Positions 22,225-33,450 are shown, numbered from the stretch's first letter. The stretch: DNA of 64,000 bases from Stachybotrys elegans (GCA_020746835.1 JAGPNK010000017.1:434001-498000), one strand, 5' to 3'. Notes: generated from the letters alone by a model not told the origin. Numbers and translations are program-made.

Positions 22225-23988
22225 TTATAACCTCTTGAAAGGATGCGCTTCTGTGTTGAACACCCACTCATCCAAGCTAACCAGGCTCGGTTCAGAGAAT
22301 AGCAGGTACAAGTATTTGAGCGTCTCGCCCAGCCAGAAACTCTCCATTGTGTCACTCATGCCAGCATCCTCGTCCGGACCATGATTGACGTTGTTGACGG
22401 CACTGTTTGCCAACTCGGTCCTCGTCAAGGCATCAATCGCCTCCCACATGTGCCAGCCCATGTCTCGCCATTTCTCCTCGCCGGTGACGCGATACATGAC
22501 GAAGACGCTCTCTACGGCTTCGGGACGTAGTATATAGCGAGCGTCGGAGATTTTGGTGATGCCAGGTGGTATGCGTTGTGCTTCGGCGATTGCTGCTGGG
22601 TCTGCTTCGTCGTGATGCTCTGCAATTCCTCTATGCCATGCTGCCTCATCCCAAGTACACCCCTTACGGTCCGGACATGCGGTAAAGTGTTGATATTCGG
22701 CCATGACACCCGTCGTCGTGAGGTTGTATGCCCAAACACACCCCATGGTTAGGCGAGTGCCAATATCGACATGTTGTTGACTCGATGTGAGCTTACCGCC
22801 GAGCGCATACATACCGCCCGCGAAGCAATCCAAGTGTCCCCCAGCTGACTTCAACGTATACGCCGGCACATTCCCATGCATTTCTGCATGAACCGAGCCA
22901 GCTAACAGGACGTCCTCGTCACTGGGAGTCATCGGTCGGTAAAGTACGTGTTGATGGATGACATCCATACTCCTTTCGTACATCTCTTGATATAACCCCT
23001 GCTTCTCTCCTAGAATAGCCATCATCTTAGGCAGATATTCGTATGTGCTGTCAGCCATTCCGCCAATGGCGTAATCGGAGCCAGCGTCGAACTTTTCATT
23101 GGCAGCGTCAATCACTACCGGCCACATGCCAGGTAGCTTAGTCTCTTTCTGTGAGGCGGCCAGCAACTCGCTGATGTGCTGAACCGCGTCGTAATATTTG
23201 GGGTCTCCGGTGATGAGACTCAATCGCGTGAGTTCCATTGTCAACGACCCTATCTCCGCCAGAAGGGCACCGCTCGAAGCTGCCTGTCGCTCACCATCTG
23301 CAGCTGCCTGTATGTTCCATCGCGTGACTGGTAGATGGTTAGGCGTATCAAATGCCTTGTAAATCATGTCGCCAACATCTCGAGCCTTGATCAAGAGGCG
23401 ACGGTCCTGGCTAAGATCGTATGCAGATAGAAGACCGCCCAGAAACCGAATTGTCGTCTCAAAGATGTTGATCTCACTCTGGTCGGTTGCGCTGAAGGAG
23501 ATGCTTTCCTCCACAGCAGCGACGGCATTCTCAAACTCGTCGCGCAGGCCCATGAGCCAGAGAGTATCGAGGGAGTCGACCAATGTCGCACCCCAGCCGC
23601 CGAACGTGTCCCGTGGGCGCCCACTGATGGGCGTGACTTCGTCGTGCAGCCATGCGCGCTCTTTGTATGCTGACCAGCACCGGACAAAGGCATCCTTGAT
23701 CGCCTGCTGTCGCGCCACTCGCAAGCGGCGCTGCTCTGCCGTTTCGGGCTTTCCTATCGCTTGTACTGATGGAAGCTGCGATTTCGAGGTTGATGTCGGA
23801 AGGGGCCGGAAAGAGGTGACGGGATAGTGGTGTTCAATTGTCCTCCAAATAAAATCGTCGTCGCTTGGCAGGGGGATATGGGCTGGCAAGAAGGCATCAC
23901 TGGCGAAGCGAACTGAATGCCACTGTAGCAAGCAGATAGCCGCCAATATGGCGGCAACAAAAACGTAGCGTCGACGTCCGGATAACAT
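22225..23988 (-). CDS. Class I alpha-1,2-mannosidase (GH47)
   Basis: An intronless gene of 587 residues. Residues about 8-24 form a type II membrane anchor (VFVAAILAAICLLQW), so the enzyme should face the ER/Golgi lumen. GH47 landmarks follow in order: FGGWGATLVDSLDTLWLMGL, FETTIRFLGGLLSAYDLS, LAEIGSLTMELTRLS, HLDCFAGGMYALGG, and LRPEAVESVFVMYRVTG with the acidic catalytic Glu. NTEAHPF near the C-terminus carries the Thr that binds Ca2+ in known members. Cysteines flanking YNLTTTGVM and the ACPD/CTW segment may form the family disulfide. It trims mannose from N-glycans. It is transcribed away from the Cys-rich membrane protein gene, sharing a 355-base divergent promoter. Confidence 0.95.
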   Translation of the reverse strand: MLSGRRRYVFVAAILAAICLLQWHSVRFASDAFLPAHIPLPSDDDFIWRTIEHHYPVTSFRPLPTSTSKSQLPSVQAIGKPETAEQRRLRVARQQAIKDAFVRCWSAYKERAWLHDEVTPISGRPRDTFGGWGATLVDSLDTLWLMGLRDEFENAVAAVEESISFSATDQSEINIFETTIRFLGGLLSAYDLSQDRRLLIKARDVGDMIYKAFDTPNHLPVTRWNIQAAADGERQAASSGALLAEIGSLTMELTRLSLITGDPKYYDAVQHISELLAASQKETKLPGMWPVVIDAANEKFDAGSDYAIGGMADSTYEYLPKMMAILGEKQGLYQEMYERSMDVIHQHVLYRPMTPSDEDVLLAGSVHAEMHGNVPAYTLKSAGGHLDCFAGGMYALGGKLTSSQQHVDIGTRLTMGCVWAYNLTTTGVMAEYQHFTACPDRKGCTWDEAAWHRGIAEHHDEADPAAIAEAQRIPPGITKISDARYILRPEAVESVFVMYRVTGEEKWRDMGWHMWEAIDALTRTELANSAVNNVNHGPDEDAGMSDTMESFWLGETLKYLYLLFSEPSLVSLDEWVFNTEAHPFKRL

Positions 23989-24343
23989 GCTAACTGATTA
24001 AAGATTCTGGAGCTGATAAAAGGGAGAAAAGGAGGTTGACATCAATTCATTGTTCGCTGCAAAGATCTCTGCACGCAATGACCAATAAAACACACGGATT
24101 TGGCGCCCTATGGGGCACGAGAACAGCCCAGGGACTTGTGTTTCAGGAAGCAATTGTTGGTTACACTGAGTGTTGGTTGGCCATTTCTTCCCAATCAGGT
24201 TGTGCAATCTCATGCAGCTCTCCGTGGTTGACGCGACGCCCATAGCCTACTAGTTTTCCGACACAGATAACAGGGATCAAACTCTTCCCTCCTGAGTCTC
24301 CTGCCAAACACACAAAGTGCTGTCGCCCATGTGTTTGGTAAAA
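23989..24343. other. Divergent promoter, mannosidase / Cys-rich membrane protein
   Basis: The 355 bases between two oppositely oriented start codons must contain both promoters. No clear TATA element is visible. Confidence 0.55.
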
Positions 24344-25293
24344 ATGGTACTGCTCAGATCGACTATCTACCTATCTACTCTTATCCTCTTCCTCGACGGC
24401 GCTGCCTGCATTTGCTATTACCCAGATGGGTCAACAGCACCTCAGGACGTGCCATGCACCGATGAGACGAGGCACTCTGCGTGTTGTGGTCCTGGGTAAG
24501 ACGTCTCTGAATCACGCCCCGGACCGGTTAACAAGTGGATTAGGTACGCTTGTTTGAGCAACTTCATATGCCAGGCCACCGGAGCCGAGCTACAAAGACC
24601 CGGCGCGACCGAATACGTCCGAGGCAGTTGTACCGACGAGTCGTGGAGAAGTGGCTCGTGTCCCAGCTTTTGTGTGAATCCCAACTACGACTTCCTTGCT
24701 GGAGGCAACGGCATCGGCCGATGCGAGAACGATAGTCTGCTCTTCTACTGCATCAATAGTCAAGAAACTGATTGCCAACGAGAGAGGAATGTTCTGGTTT
24801 TTCATGGTAGGGCATTGAACCTCTCCTTCACCTCTACCTCGCTGACAAAAGACTAGACGAGCCATTAGCAATAACTACTATCGGGGTTCGCGCAACCACC
24901 TCCATCACGCCAGTTACATTGGAATCCCCAACGGTGGAATCTCTGGTTCCTGTAACGTCGACAACCTCGATGACCTCGACTCGAACGACCTCTACAAGCA
25001 CTGGAAGACCGGAACCGGTGCCAGGATCAGAGGATGAGGAAGGCAGCACATCTAATGCTCTCCCCATTGGACTGGGAGTAGGATTAGGTGTGGGATCAGC
25101 CGCATTTGTGGCGGTCGCGGCCTTTTATTGGAAACGTCACAGGGCAAAGGATCGAGGACACAACCAGCCGACTGCTGTGGAACATAATCAGGAGGGAAAC
25201 GCACATCATGAAACGAAAGCACCGTTGCATGCTATTGAGCCTTGGGGAATAGCTGAACTACACAGTCAGCCCACACGATATGAGTTGGGTTAA
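24344..25293 (+). CDS. Cys-rich single-pass membrane protein
   Basis: Three exons (24344-24495, 24544-24806, 24857-25293; introns 48 and 50 nt) encode 283 residues. A signal peptide is followed by a Cys-rich ectodomain (CICYYPDGS, CTDETRHSACCGPGYACLSNFICQ in parts, SCPSFC, FYCINSQETDC). A Ser/Thr-rich stalk (TSTTSMTSTRTTSTSTGR) precedes a transmembrane helix (ALPIGLGVGLGVGSAAFVAV) and a basic, then hydrophilic cytoplasmic tail. This layout is common in uncharacterised fungal cell-surface proteins; no enzymatic motif is seen. The ATG at 24344 was chosen for its AAAATGG context and signal peptide; an in-frame ATG at 24329 is possible. A shortened relative lies at 27330-27617, and its 3' flank is homologous to this gene's flank. 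Confidence 0.78.
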
Positions 25294-25415
25294 TTCTTAG
25301 CTGGTATCTGTTAGCTGGCTGACGAGGCGGCATTCTGCTGGCTGGCCTCGACGGGCGTTGTAGGCATTAGTTGATCATAGAGAAGCATCGTGGAGAGTCA
25401 AGTACTCCAATCAGG
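25267..25415 (+). repeat. 3' end and flank homologous to 27601-27750
   Basis: The last codons and about 120 bases downstream of the Cys-rich gene align by eye with the end of the truncated gene at 27601-27750. Shared blocks include CAGCCCACACGA, TGAGTTGGGTT, GCTGGTATC, CTGGCTGG and ATCGTGGAGAGT. Confidence 0.75.
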
Positions 25416-27329
25416 TGCATTTGACGAGAGATCGGATTATTATAAAATAGTAAAATTCGGGACCAGGGGAATAAATAGATACCCAATATAGCCCTCATCA
25501 TTCCATCGTACAGAGTAGAGACGCGTTCGTCGAATTACAGATATCTCGGGGAGGAATAAGATTAAATAAAGAGCCAAACCTAGGCATTCATGCAATATTT
25601 ATGGTATGACTTTATCTACCAAGGACGTATGAGGGGAAGGTCGGTATCCCTTTGCAAGTCATGGCCGTCCGGTCACGGCTTCCATTGGTCTCAACGCTCC
25701 CACTCAACTCAAGCCCTGGCAATGCCCAAACTGAATGTTGCAGAATTAGCAATGACGAATCTCTCGCTCGGTCTTCGTCAGTAAGCGAGTCTCGGGATCC
25801 GAGTATCTCATCTTCATCACCACCCGGGGGGATCGAGTCGCAATCTTTCGTATTCCGCGCTGCTGCCGCTTCAAGATTCTCCTGTTGTAACTGCCTTCGA
25901 TGGCATCTCTTATTCAGTCGATCTCCTTGAATTTGACATCGGCCAATTCCATTACCTGATGGAACATACTTTCCTCCACATCCAATTGGAATGCTTTTTC
26001 ATGCGCTCATGGATCCGCGTGGTGTAGACCTAGGTTTGTTCAATGCGGTGAGTGACTCTTGGGGCCTTGGATTATCGTTATTTGGTCTCGTTAGAGTTTT
26101 GGCGAGGCATCGTCTAGCTGCTCAAGGGTGTTGGAAGATAGATTTAAGATTCCTGGCCAAGATTCTGCAAGTGCGTTTCGCAAATACAGTATTGGAGAGT
26201 GACCAAGAAACTGGAGGCAGATGTACTTCGGGTAATTAGACGGGTTGGTTGTTCCGTGAGCTTGGCCGACCAATGTTCTACCGCATAAAGGCTCGGTGCA
26301 AGAGGCGTTGATGGAGCATGACGGCATGCCGACTTGAATTTGGTAAGCTCTGCCGGCGTTAACGTAATCGTATGGTCGGTAGACCGCGAGTGCAGTAATC
26401 AAAGTAGAAGTTAGTACTCACAGCATCCAGTGCGCAGGATGCCGTTGGAGGTACTCGAGACGGGTGCTTTTGCCATTTTGACCTTATGAGTCTGACTGAG
26501 GTGGTGCTACAACGACATTCCTTGTCCAGCAGAACATAATCCTGGCCATAAAGAAAGCATACAGCTTTGAGCGTTCACTTATCTAACCCAACGCCGCAAG
26601 CAAGGACAATAGAGATCGACTCTGCGAGCCAACAGCGCGAGGCACGATTTGGAAAGGGCGAAAGCTCATTCTCGCGTCTTTCGTTCCCACTCAGGACAGA
26701 ATAGACGTGGAATGTCCCGACTCTGTGCCCCAATAAGATAAAGATCGGTGACTTGGAGGAGGCTCTCTCCAGCGATACAGGTAACAGCAACTTGATAGAG
26801 AATACTTGGCAGAAAAAAAAACACGCTCGGTTAAGTCGGCATGAGGTTTGTGGCTGTGGTCATGGGGACGTGAAGCTTTGCCAGCCTCAAGCAAAGTTGC
26901 CAGAGAGAGAACTTTATCGAGAACTGTTGAGCTTCCGGCCATTAGGGCTTCACTGCCTATAAGATCAGCTCTTCCCATCTTTCCTCAATGACAACAATTT
27001 ATTTATCCACACACATTACCTTGATCCCTTAATAAAGTCCAAAGCACAAGAGACAACCTCCGCACTACCTAGCCACGAACAAGAACATCAACAAACCATC
27101 GACAAAATAAGCAGTTCAACCTTGGAGGTGTGAAGACCCCATCCTAGCACAGACCATCAGCGCATTACTGACTCGAATTGCCAGGACAGGCCATCTACAG
27201 TTATACAGCGCAGCGCAAAAAGAGAACCAAGGACTTGACTCAAGTCTAGACACAGCAAAGGAGAAGAAAAAGTCAAGAAGGCCGATACAGATCTTGTAGA
27301 GATATAAGATCCTGCAAAACTGTATTGCA
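25294..27329. other. Gap with diverged repeat copy, no supported gene
   Basis: Two kilobases without a convincing exon chain. A minus-strand frame at about 26.1-26.4 kb lacks an ATG and domain. A copy of a dispersed repeat lies at 26711-26780. Confidence 0.5.
26711..26780 (+). repeat. Diverged dispersed repeat, copy 1
   Basis: Shares AATG.C, TGTGCCCCA, GGTGACTTGGAGGAG and the following CTCT..CGAT pattern with copies at 27746-27820 and 61534-61610. The core GACTTGGAGGAG is at 26750-26761. Confidence 0.6.
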
Positions 27330-27617
27330 ATGGACGCCGCCAACTTCCTCATACTCAACTCTATGTTATCATGGAATGATGGGGACGACGAATCGAGTGA
27401 TGCCGATGAAGCGGTGGAATGGGGAATAGCCCTGGGAGTGGTCTTAGGGTCGACGTTTCTTTTTCTGCTTATCGGTTACTATTGTAAGTACTGTGGAAAG
27501 CTCCGAGCACGGAGGCAGCAGATTGCTGTGAGGCAGGATCTGGAGACAAATGCACCTCATGAAGTAGAGCCGCCATTGTATACCGTCACACCTCCAAAGC
27601 CAGCCCACACGAAGTGA
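27330..27617 (+). CDS. Short single-pass membrane protein, truncated paralogue
   Basis: A 95-residue frame with an acidic N-terminus (DGDDESSDADEAVEW), one transmembrane helix (GIALGVVLGSTFLFLLIGYY) and a tail LRARRQQIAVRQDLETNAPHEVEPP (in parts). Helix and tail align with the last third of the Cys-rich membrane protein at 24344-25293 (GNAHHETKAPLHAIEP against TNAPHEVEPPLYTVTP). The signal peptide, Cys-rich ectodomain and stalk are missing. It may be a gene remnant or a short membrane protein in its own right. The ATG at 27330 is the first in the frame. An upstream exon coding for an ectodomain was looked for and not found. Confidence 0.5.
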   Translation: MDAANFLILNSMLSWNDGDDESSDADEAVEWGIALGVVLGSTFLFLLIGYYCKYCGKLRARRQQIAVRQDLETNAPHEVEPPLYTVTPPKPAHTK

Positions 27618-27750
27618 GTTGGGTTGATCCTTGGCTGGTATCATTGGGCGGCTTGCGAGGGGGTTCTCCTGGCTGGTCTTCTGTTGATGGGTGTTGCAGG
27701 TATTAGTGGTCATACAGAGTTATCGTGGAGAGTGTCAAGTCTTCCAATGT
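27601..27750 (+). repeat. 3' end and flank homologous to 25267-25415
   Basis: Second copy of the duplicated gene-end segment, with CAGCCCACACGA, TGAGTTGGGTT, GCTGGTATC and ATCGTGGAGAGT in the same order as the first copy. Confidence 0.75.
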
Positions 27751-28992
27751 GGGATTTCCTGTTCGTGTGCCCCAGTGGGATACAGATAGGCGACTTCGAG
27801 GAGGCCCCCTCTGACGATAAAGACGATACAGGATAGAGCAGATATAATATGTTGGGCTCCGCCAAAGGTGTTGGCGCTTCAATGTTATTTATCCTCGCAC
27901 ACGATCAATCATTGAGAGGCTTTCTATGGCTTGGCATCATGACACCAAATTGCTCAGATGAACTGAGGTAATAAGATCTTCCTTCAACCTTATATTGGCG
28001 TGTCTTATCAACTGGTCCGATCCATTTGTACCATATTCTTTTTTAATCCGATACCCGAATTGTCCCGATCACAGCATGCAGCTCGGTCAGGATTACCGGA
28101 AAGACTGCTTTATCATCTTATAACATTCCCCAGTCCCCAACTCCTCCTCATCTCGCACTCTGCCTAACCACAAGAGATACGGAGTCTGCAGTCCGCCCAT
28201 GACCCCTCAAGAGGCAACCGTATCGTTGGAGAGTGGGAATTGACCCTGTAGTCCTGACTAGCCCGGTCATGAAAGCCAAGTGTCCGAAAGTATCCAGGAT
28301 CAAGGACGGCTTGAGCTGCTTCTCCAAGCAGCATGTGGGGTTTGTATGGGCTGGCCTGCTTGGCCATCTAGCCCTTCTAGGCAGCCCCGGTAGAAGAGTT
28401 TGATCCCAGCGACGCATGTCTTTATTGCCTCACCGTAAACGGACCTTATCTACGCACTAGTGGCATCGTGGCCATCGGTCAAGGCTTGGGTGTGGTCCAA
28501 GGTAGGACGGGTATGCCACGTGTAGAAGCACACAGCGACCGGATCTCGCTCTCGGTTGGACGAAGCAGAATTGACGAGTCCGCTCAATCCCCTCTGCCGA
28601 GCAAATGCGGAGTGGACTAGCAGCCTCTATTGGCTCATCTTCTTGCCCAAAAGATACGGAGAGGATAGGCCGTGCCCAATACCCTTCGATCAGCACCCTT
28701 CCACACCATTTAGAGAGCCTGCTGTTAGATGCTCATTGGCTGTTCATGGTAAAGGCATGGGCAGTCCTTGTTCTGACTCCACTGGATTTTTCTTCGCAGC
28801 GTCGCATTTCCCTCCGGATAAGAGCGTCTCTGGTCCCTTTCACCCGGTTCCTCCTCCTGCCGCCGGGCCAACATCGATGAAAGAGGAAGAGAAAGTGCTG
28901 ACACACAAGCATCGAACGACTGTCAGCCCAGATTTTTTTCGCCGAGAGTGGACGTGACAGGAACCCTGCATCTTCATCTATCTCAGCACAGC
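27618..28992. other. Intergenic before the LaeA-like methyltransferase
   Basis: Apart from the repeat copy at its left end, nothing is recognisable. The right end holds the methyltransferase promoter and possibly an unrecognised 5' exon. Confidence 0.5.
27746..27820 (+). repeat. Diverged dispersed repeat, copy 2
   Basis: Continues the duplicated flank of the truncated gene. The core GACTTCGAGGAG is at 27792-27803 and matches copies at 26711-26780 and 61534-61610. Confidence 0.6.
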
Positions 28993-29985
28993 ATGTGCAG
29001 CGATCCGCCGCGGCGCGTGGAGGTGGAGGACGACTCTGACGATGGCGACTCGGCGCTCGGCAGCGGCGAGTCGACGGCCAGCGCCTCCATCACTAGCAGC
29101 GTCATGCGCTATGAGTTCAAGCATGGGCGGCGGTACCACAGCTTCCAGGCTGGGCAGTACAGCTTCCCCAATGATGCGACTGAGCAGGAGCGCCTGGACA
29201 TGATCCACCATGTCTTCTTCCGGTTGATGGAGGACCGTCTCTTCCTTGCACCCATAGACCCCAAAGGCTTGGACATCCTCGACATTGGCACGGGAACGGG
29301 TATCTGGGCAATTGAGATGGGTGACGACTATCCGAGCGCCAACATCTTTGGCAACGACCTGAGTCCCATCCAGCCCGACTGGGTGCCCCCCAACGTCAAG
29401 TTCATTGTGGACGACGTCGAGAAGGACTGGGCGGAGCCCATCCAGTACGACTTTATCCACTGCCGGTACATGGCTGGGTCCATAGTCGACTGGCCCAGGT
29501 TGATGACGCAGATTTACGACAACCTCAAGCCCGGCGGCTGGGTCGAGCTCCAGGAGACGGCCAACACGCTCTACTCCGAGGACGACACCCTGAAGCCCGA
29601 TAACGCCCTGGTTCAGATGATGGACCACCTCTCGGAAGCCTGCGAAAAGATTGGCCGGTCGATGAATCCGGCTCCTCATTTCGAAGAATGGGTCCGGGAA
29701 GCCGGCTTTGAAGATGTCAAGGAGCACCGGTTCAAGCTGCCCATTGGGGGCTGGGCCAAGGACCCACGGCTCAAGGAGATCGGCACCCTGATGGGTATCA
29801 ACATGCATGAGGGGGTATCCGCCTTCACGGCCGTCCTCTTCACTGACGTTCTAGGCTGGTCCAAGGAGGCCGTCGAGCTCTTCAACGTGTCGGTCCGCAA
29901 GGCGTCGCGCGACCTCAAGAAGGTCCACCCTATATTCGACTTCATCGTCATAACGGCCCAGAAGCCAGAGACGGCGGCGAATTAG
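28993..29985 (+). CDS. LaeA-like SAM-dependent methyltransferase
   Basis: A single exon of 330 residues from the ATG at 28993; the open frame extends upstream only through a GTG. An acidic Ser/Asp-rich N-terminus leads into RYHSFQAGQYSFPNDATEQERLD (in parts) and the SAM site LDIGTGTGIWAIE (residues about 96-108). FGNDLSPIQPDWVPPNV, the motif typical of the LaeA-like/TAM group, follows, then DFIHCRYMAGSIVDW and LKPGGWVELQE. The family includes the nuclear regulator LaeA and many enzymes that methylate small molecules; the sequence cannot tell which applies. The crotonase gene converges on it, with the stops 189 bases apart. Start uncertain because a 5' exon cannot be excluded. Confidence 0.88.
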   Translation: MCSDPPRRVEVEDDSDDGDSALGSGESTASASITSSVMRYEFKHGRRYHSFQAGQYSFPNDATEQERLDMIHHVFFRLMEDRLFLAPIDPKGLDILDIGTGTGIWAIEMGDDYPSANIFGNDLSPIQPDWVPPNVKFIVDDVEKDWAEPIQYDFIHCRYMAGSIVDWPRLMTQIYDNLKPGGWVELQETANTLYSEDDTLKPDNALVQMMDHLSEACEKIGRSMNPAPHFEEWVREAGFEDVKEHRFKLPIGGWAKDPRLKEIGTLMGINMHEGVSAFTAVLFTDVLGWSKEAVELFNVSVRKASRDLKKVHPIFDFIVITAQKPETAAN

Positions 29986-30174
29986 ACAAGCCAGGCCAAG
30001 CAGGGGAGAGAGGAAACGGTATTAGTATTAGCTTACACATCACAAAGAGATGAATCAGGCTATTTACCCGCCCTATTATCCCAGGCCCAGGCCCATGCCT
30101 GTGGCTTGCCTGCCGTGATTGCTCGTCATGCTGCATCATCTCGCCGCCCCATCCTCCCCACACGCAATGGAACT

Positions 30175-31236
30175 CTACTGCATGTTCCATGTGGGCTTCC
30201 TCTTCTCCAGGAAGGCACTGATGCCCTCCCGCTTATCAGCGGTTCCAAAGGCATGATAGTACAGGCTTCTCTCAAACTCGTCATCGCGACCGAGTTGATC
30301 AGCTAAGCATTGGTCAGCCAGAATACGCCTGGGATAGTGATATGTGATATGAACACACCTCGGCAGATGGCCTCTTTGGCTAGGGACAGTGCTGTCGGGC
30401 TCATTGCCGCCAGCTTCGACGCTGCCTTGACCGCATTTTCGAGGACCGATCCCGGCTCAAACACGTCGGCGACAAGGCCGTTGGCGTGAGCCTGCGAGGC
30501 TTCAATCTGCTCCCCGAGGAGCACCACTTGCATAGCCTAATTGGTTGTAAGATGAGCGTTTTTTTCGTGACAGAGGTTCCTCTTCCGTACCTTGAACTTG
30601 CCCATCGCACTCGTCAGTCTTTGCGTCCCGGCGGCTCCCGGGATCAGCCCAATGCTAATCTCAGGGAGGCCAAACCGCGCCGACTTTGATGCAAAGATCA
30701 TATCACACTGGACACCATGTAAGCTTCGTAGGCGACTCGTTCGTTACTCGGGACCATGTACCGCCAATGCTACTTCGAATCCGCCACCTAGCTAAAGTGA
30801 CTTTAGTCAAATGTGAGAGGCAATGGCATGGAACGACTTACAGCCATCCCTTCGACTGCTGCAATGAGCGGCTTCCGAACATTGGCTAGGCCGTGGCACA
30901 GATTCTCTAGGTATCGGCACTTTCTGGCAGCCTCAGCGTCGAGAGCTGCTATCTCCTTGATGTCGGCACCGGCTGCGAGTTGCCTGTCAGTCAAGTACGA
31001 GTCCCTCTTTGATGGAAAGATCAGCGTGGCGATGGGCTTCACAAACCGCAAAAGAAGGTGTCATTGCCGGTAATGACAATGGCCCGAACCGTGTCATCGT
31101 TGGAGGCAGCTTCCAACTCGGTCAGCAGCTCAACAATCAGAGACTGCGACAGCGCGTTCCTCTTGGTCGGGCGGTTGAAGGCCAGCACTCTGACGCCATT
31201 TGCCGGCGAAGAAGACAATACCAACGTTTCATTCAT
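30175..31236 (-). CDS. Enoyl-CoA hydratase/isomerase (crotonase)
   Basis: Six exons (31236-31047, 30972-30842, 30791-30762, 30707-30591, 30536-30359, 30302-30175) encode 257 residues. The third exon is only 30 nt and supplies [10 protein letters not shown], part of the oxyanion-hole loop. Crotonase landmarks are [44 protein letters not shown] and [18 protein letters not shown], with the catalytic Glu in LPE. The C-terminus [15 protein letters not shown] is typical. It should hydrate or isomerise enoyl-CoA in beta-oxidation or amino-acid catabolism. The start at 31236 matches the usual family start; an ATG at 31359 would add 41 residues of low complexity that could be a presequence. Confidence 0.92.
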
Positions 31237-31293
31237 GTTACCTCGGGCAGCGAGCACGTTCTTCTTCCCTGGAATTGCGTTGCAAAAGCTCGT

Positions 31294-31331
31294 GTTCGTT
31301 CCTGTTCGTTCCTGCTCGCTGCTGCTCGTTC
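31294..31331. repeat. GTTCGTTCCT/GCTCGTTCC imperfect repeat
   Basis: Imperfect tandem units rich in TCGTTCCTG lie just upstream of the crotonase start, within the optional N-terminal extension. Confidence 0.7.
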
Positions 31332-33450
31332 CCTCGAGTGGCAAAGGAGTTGAAGGCATCAAAACCTAACCACCGCCTGCCTCTAAGGGCGAAAAAAAAA
31401 AATAGCAAAAAGCACCGACAGATGACGAATATGAGACAAGGTGCGGAGAACTGCTTGATGCAGCAGGTGACAGCGCGGGGAAGCTGTCAACCAAGCACGG
31501 CACAGGAGGGGAGGGTAACATTGCAACCGTCGTGACGTCGAGACCGCAACACCAAGGGTATCGCGTCAGGGCAGGCCTCAATGTCGCGCACACAGGCAGC
31601 AGCGTCCCGGTTGCATTGGTGGAATGTGGTTCGCCCTCAGCTCCGTGCCGTGCGCCAGCGTGCGGGCATAACCAGGACCACAACCTAGGGACCACAAGAA
31701 CAGGACGCATGCGCACATGCGCGCACCGAGGACGCAAGGGGCGAATTAATGCGCGCTTATCCTCGTTCCATTTCCGCCCGGGGGAGGGAGGGAGAATGGC
31801 AAGCCAACTTGGTGTCGTGAACCCTGAAAATCGTTGACCAAACTCGTCGACGGAAGCAGACGGAGGGTGACTGAAACAGAGGAGAGGGCTCGGCTATCGT
31901 GCTTGTACCCAAGGGATCCAGTTTCTCTCCACGATCCCAACTGTCAAATCAGCCGCCGGAAAGGGTGCCTTTCGGGCTTACTCGTTCATCCGCGCGGCCA
32001 AGGCTCCGTCAGACCCTACAGGAAGAAACAGGAACCATGATGGCTTACAGGGGGGGTGAGGAGGAGCCAGAAGAGTCAGGAACCTGCAGTGTCACGCCAG
32101 GAACCACAGGTCCCCTCATGGACGCCACGAAGAGGAGAGCAGTGCAACCCTCCCTTTCGGCCTGCTCCACCGGCGACGTCCAAGAGCCATGGCGGGCGCG
32201 CCACATGAGCCAGTCGGCTTGCCATTCGATATTGCCCAACGGGCTTGGGCTGCAAGAGACCTGCAAGAGGAATGCAAGAGGCAATGTGATGGTACAGTAT
32301 GTCTGCTCTGACATGTGCACGGCGCATAATCCTTCTCGGCTTGTCCATTCTGCCGCGCGGTTTTCGCTACCATGCCCATGCGTTTAGATGTGTGTGGCAT
32401 GTGCATCTGACAGCACACACACCCAACATCTGATCCCTGAACCATTATCTACGTAATGCCATCCTGTCACGCCCATGAACCAGGGATAAGCTCCAACTGC
32501 CGGGTATGATCTGCGACCAGCCTGTCCAGCTGCGCCGTCCCATACCAGACACGCCTGAGCGTCTCAGTTGGTGCTAGATGGTTTCCAGCTTGTCAAGGAA
32601 TACAGAGCATGGGATGGGTAAACGTGGAGTCGAACCCGCGCGGCCCGAGACTCCTAGCCTCCCGCGGGGGGTAGAAAAACACTAGGCGAGACTGTGACAG
32701 TATTATACCTGGCAAGGTGAGCACGTCCACTGTCCAGGTGGTCCAGGTGCTGGTTCGGTTTTCCTACAGGGCCGTTGTGGCTGGGGTTAGAGACAACAGG
32801 AACCGCTGGGGACGGGCCTTATGCAGCTGAACGAGGAGATGACCAAACGACAGCAGTGTTTAATGTAGCTACCTTTTCAAGGACATGTGGGGTAAGGAAA
32901 ACCGGTTCTCAACTCGCTTGGCGACCTGACAAATGGCTTCGTCAGCCCGGGGCCCTTGTCGGGGACCCTTTGCTCATGTTTATCCGTGGTCTACTTCAGA
33001 CGGCAAGATGCAAAGCAAGAAGCAGAAGAAGAAAAAAAGAGGGCAAAAAAGAACCACTGCAACGCTGGTCTTTACCCGTTCTCAGTCGTCCAGGAAGAAG
33101 GCGATGCGTGGTGGTGCGGATGGAGGGCACTAGAATCGGCAATAGGAGCGATGCATGATGGATGCATGGCCGCCTTGGCCGACCCGTCAGATACCCTACC
33201 TTAAAACCCCCATCAATACCTTGGCTCGTCACGATCTTCCCCATAATGTGGAGAGAGGAGACATCTTGTCTTTAACTGGCCTTCCCAACTCGGTATCGGC
33301 AAGGTAGGCGTGGCAGGGCTTCGAGACTTTTGCTATCGCCAGGATGGAGCATGACAAGCATCCGGGCTGCCGTACTTGTCAGGTTTTGCGAGAACCACCA
33401 CATGGAACCCGGTGGATGAAGGCATCCCGACCATCTAGACCGCACTCCTC

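Noticed and set aside
26091..26402. 103-codon minus-strand frame with several cysteines
   Set aside because: Neither start context nor domain can be supported; may be a decayed gene but evidence is too thin.
27330..27617. Possibility that the short membrane gene is the last exon of a larger gene
   Set aside because: No upstream Cys-rich exon with matching splice sites could be found between 25.5 and 27.3 kb.
32600..32690. tRNA-like string (GGGTTCGACTCC on the minus strand)
   Set aside because: B-box-like, but the T stem does not pair, and no acceptor stem or A-box completes a cloverleaf.
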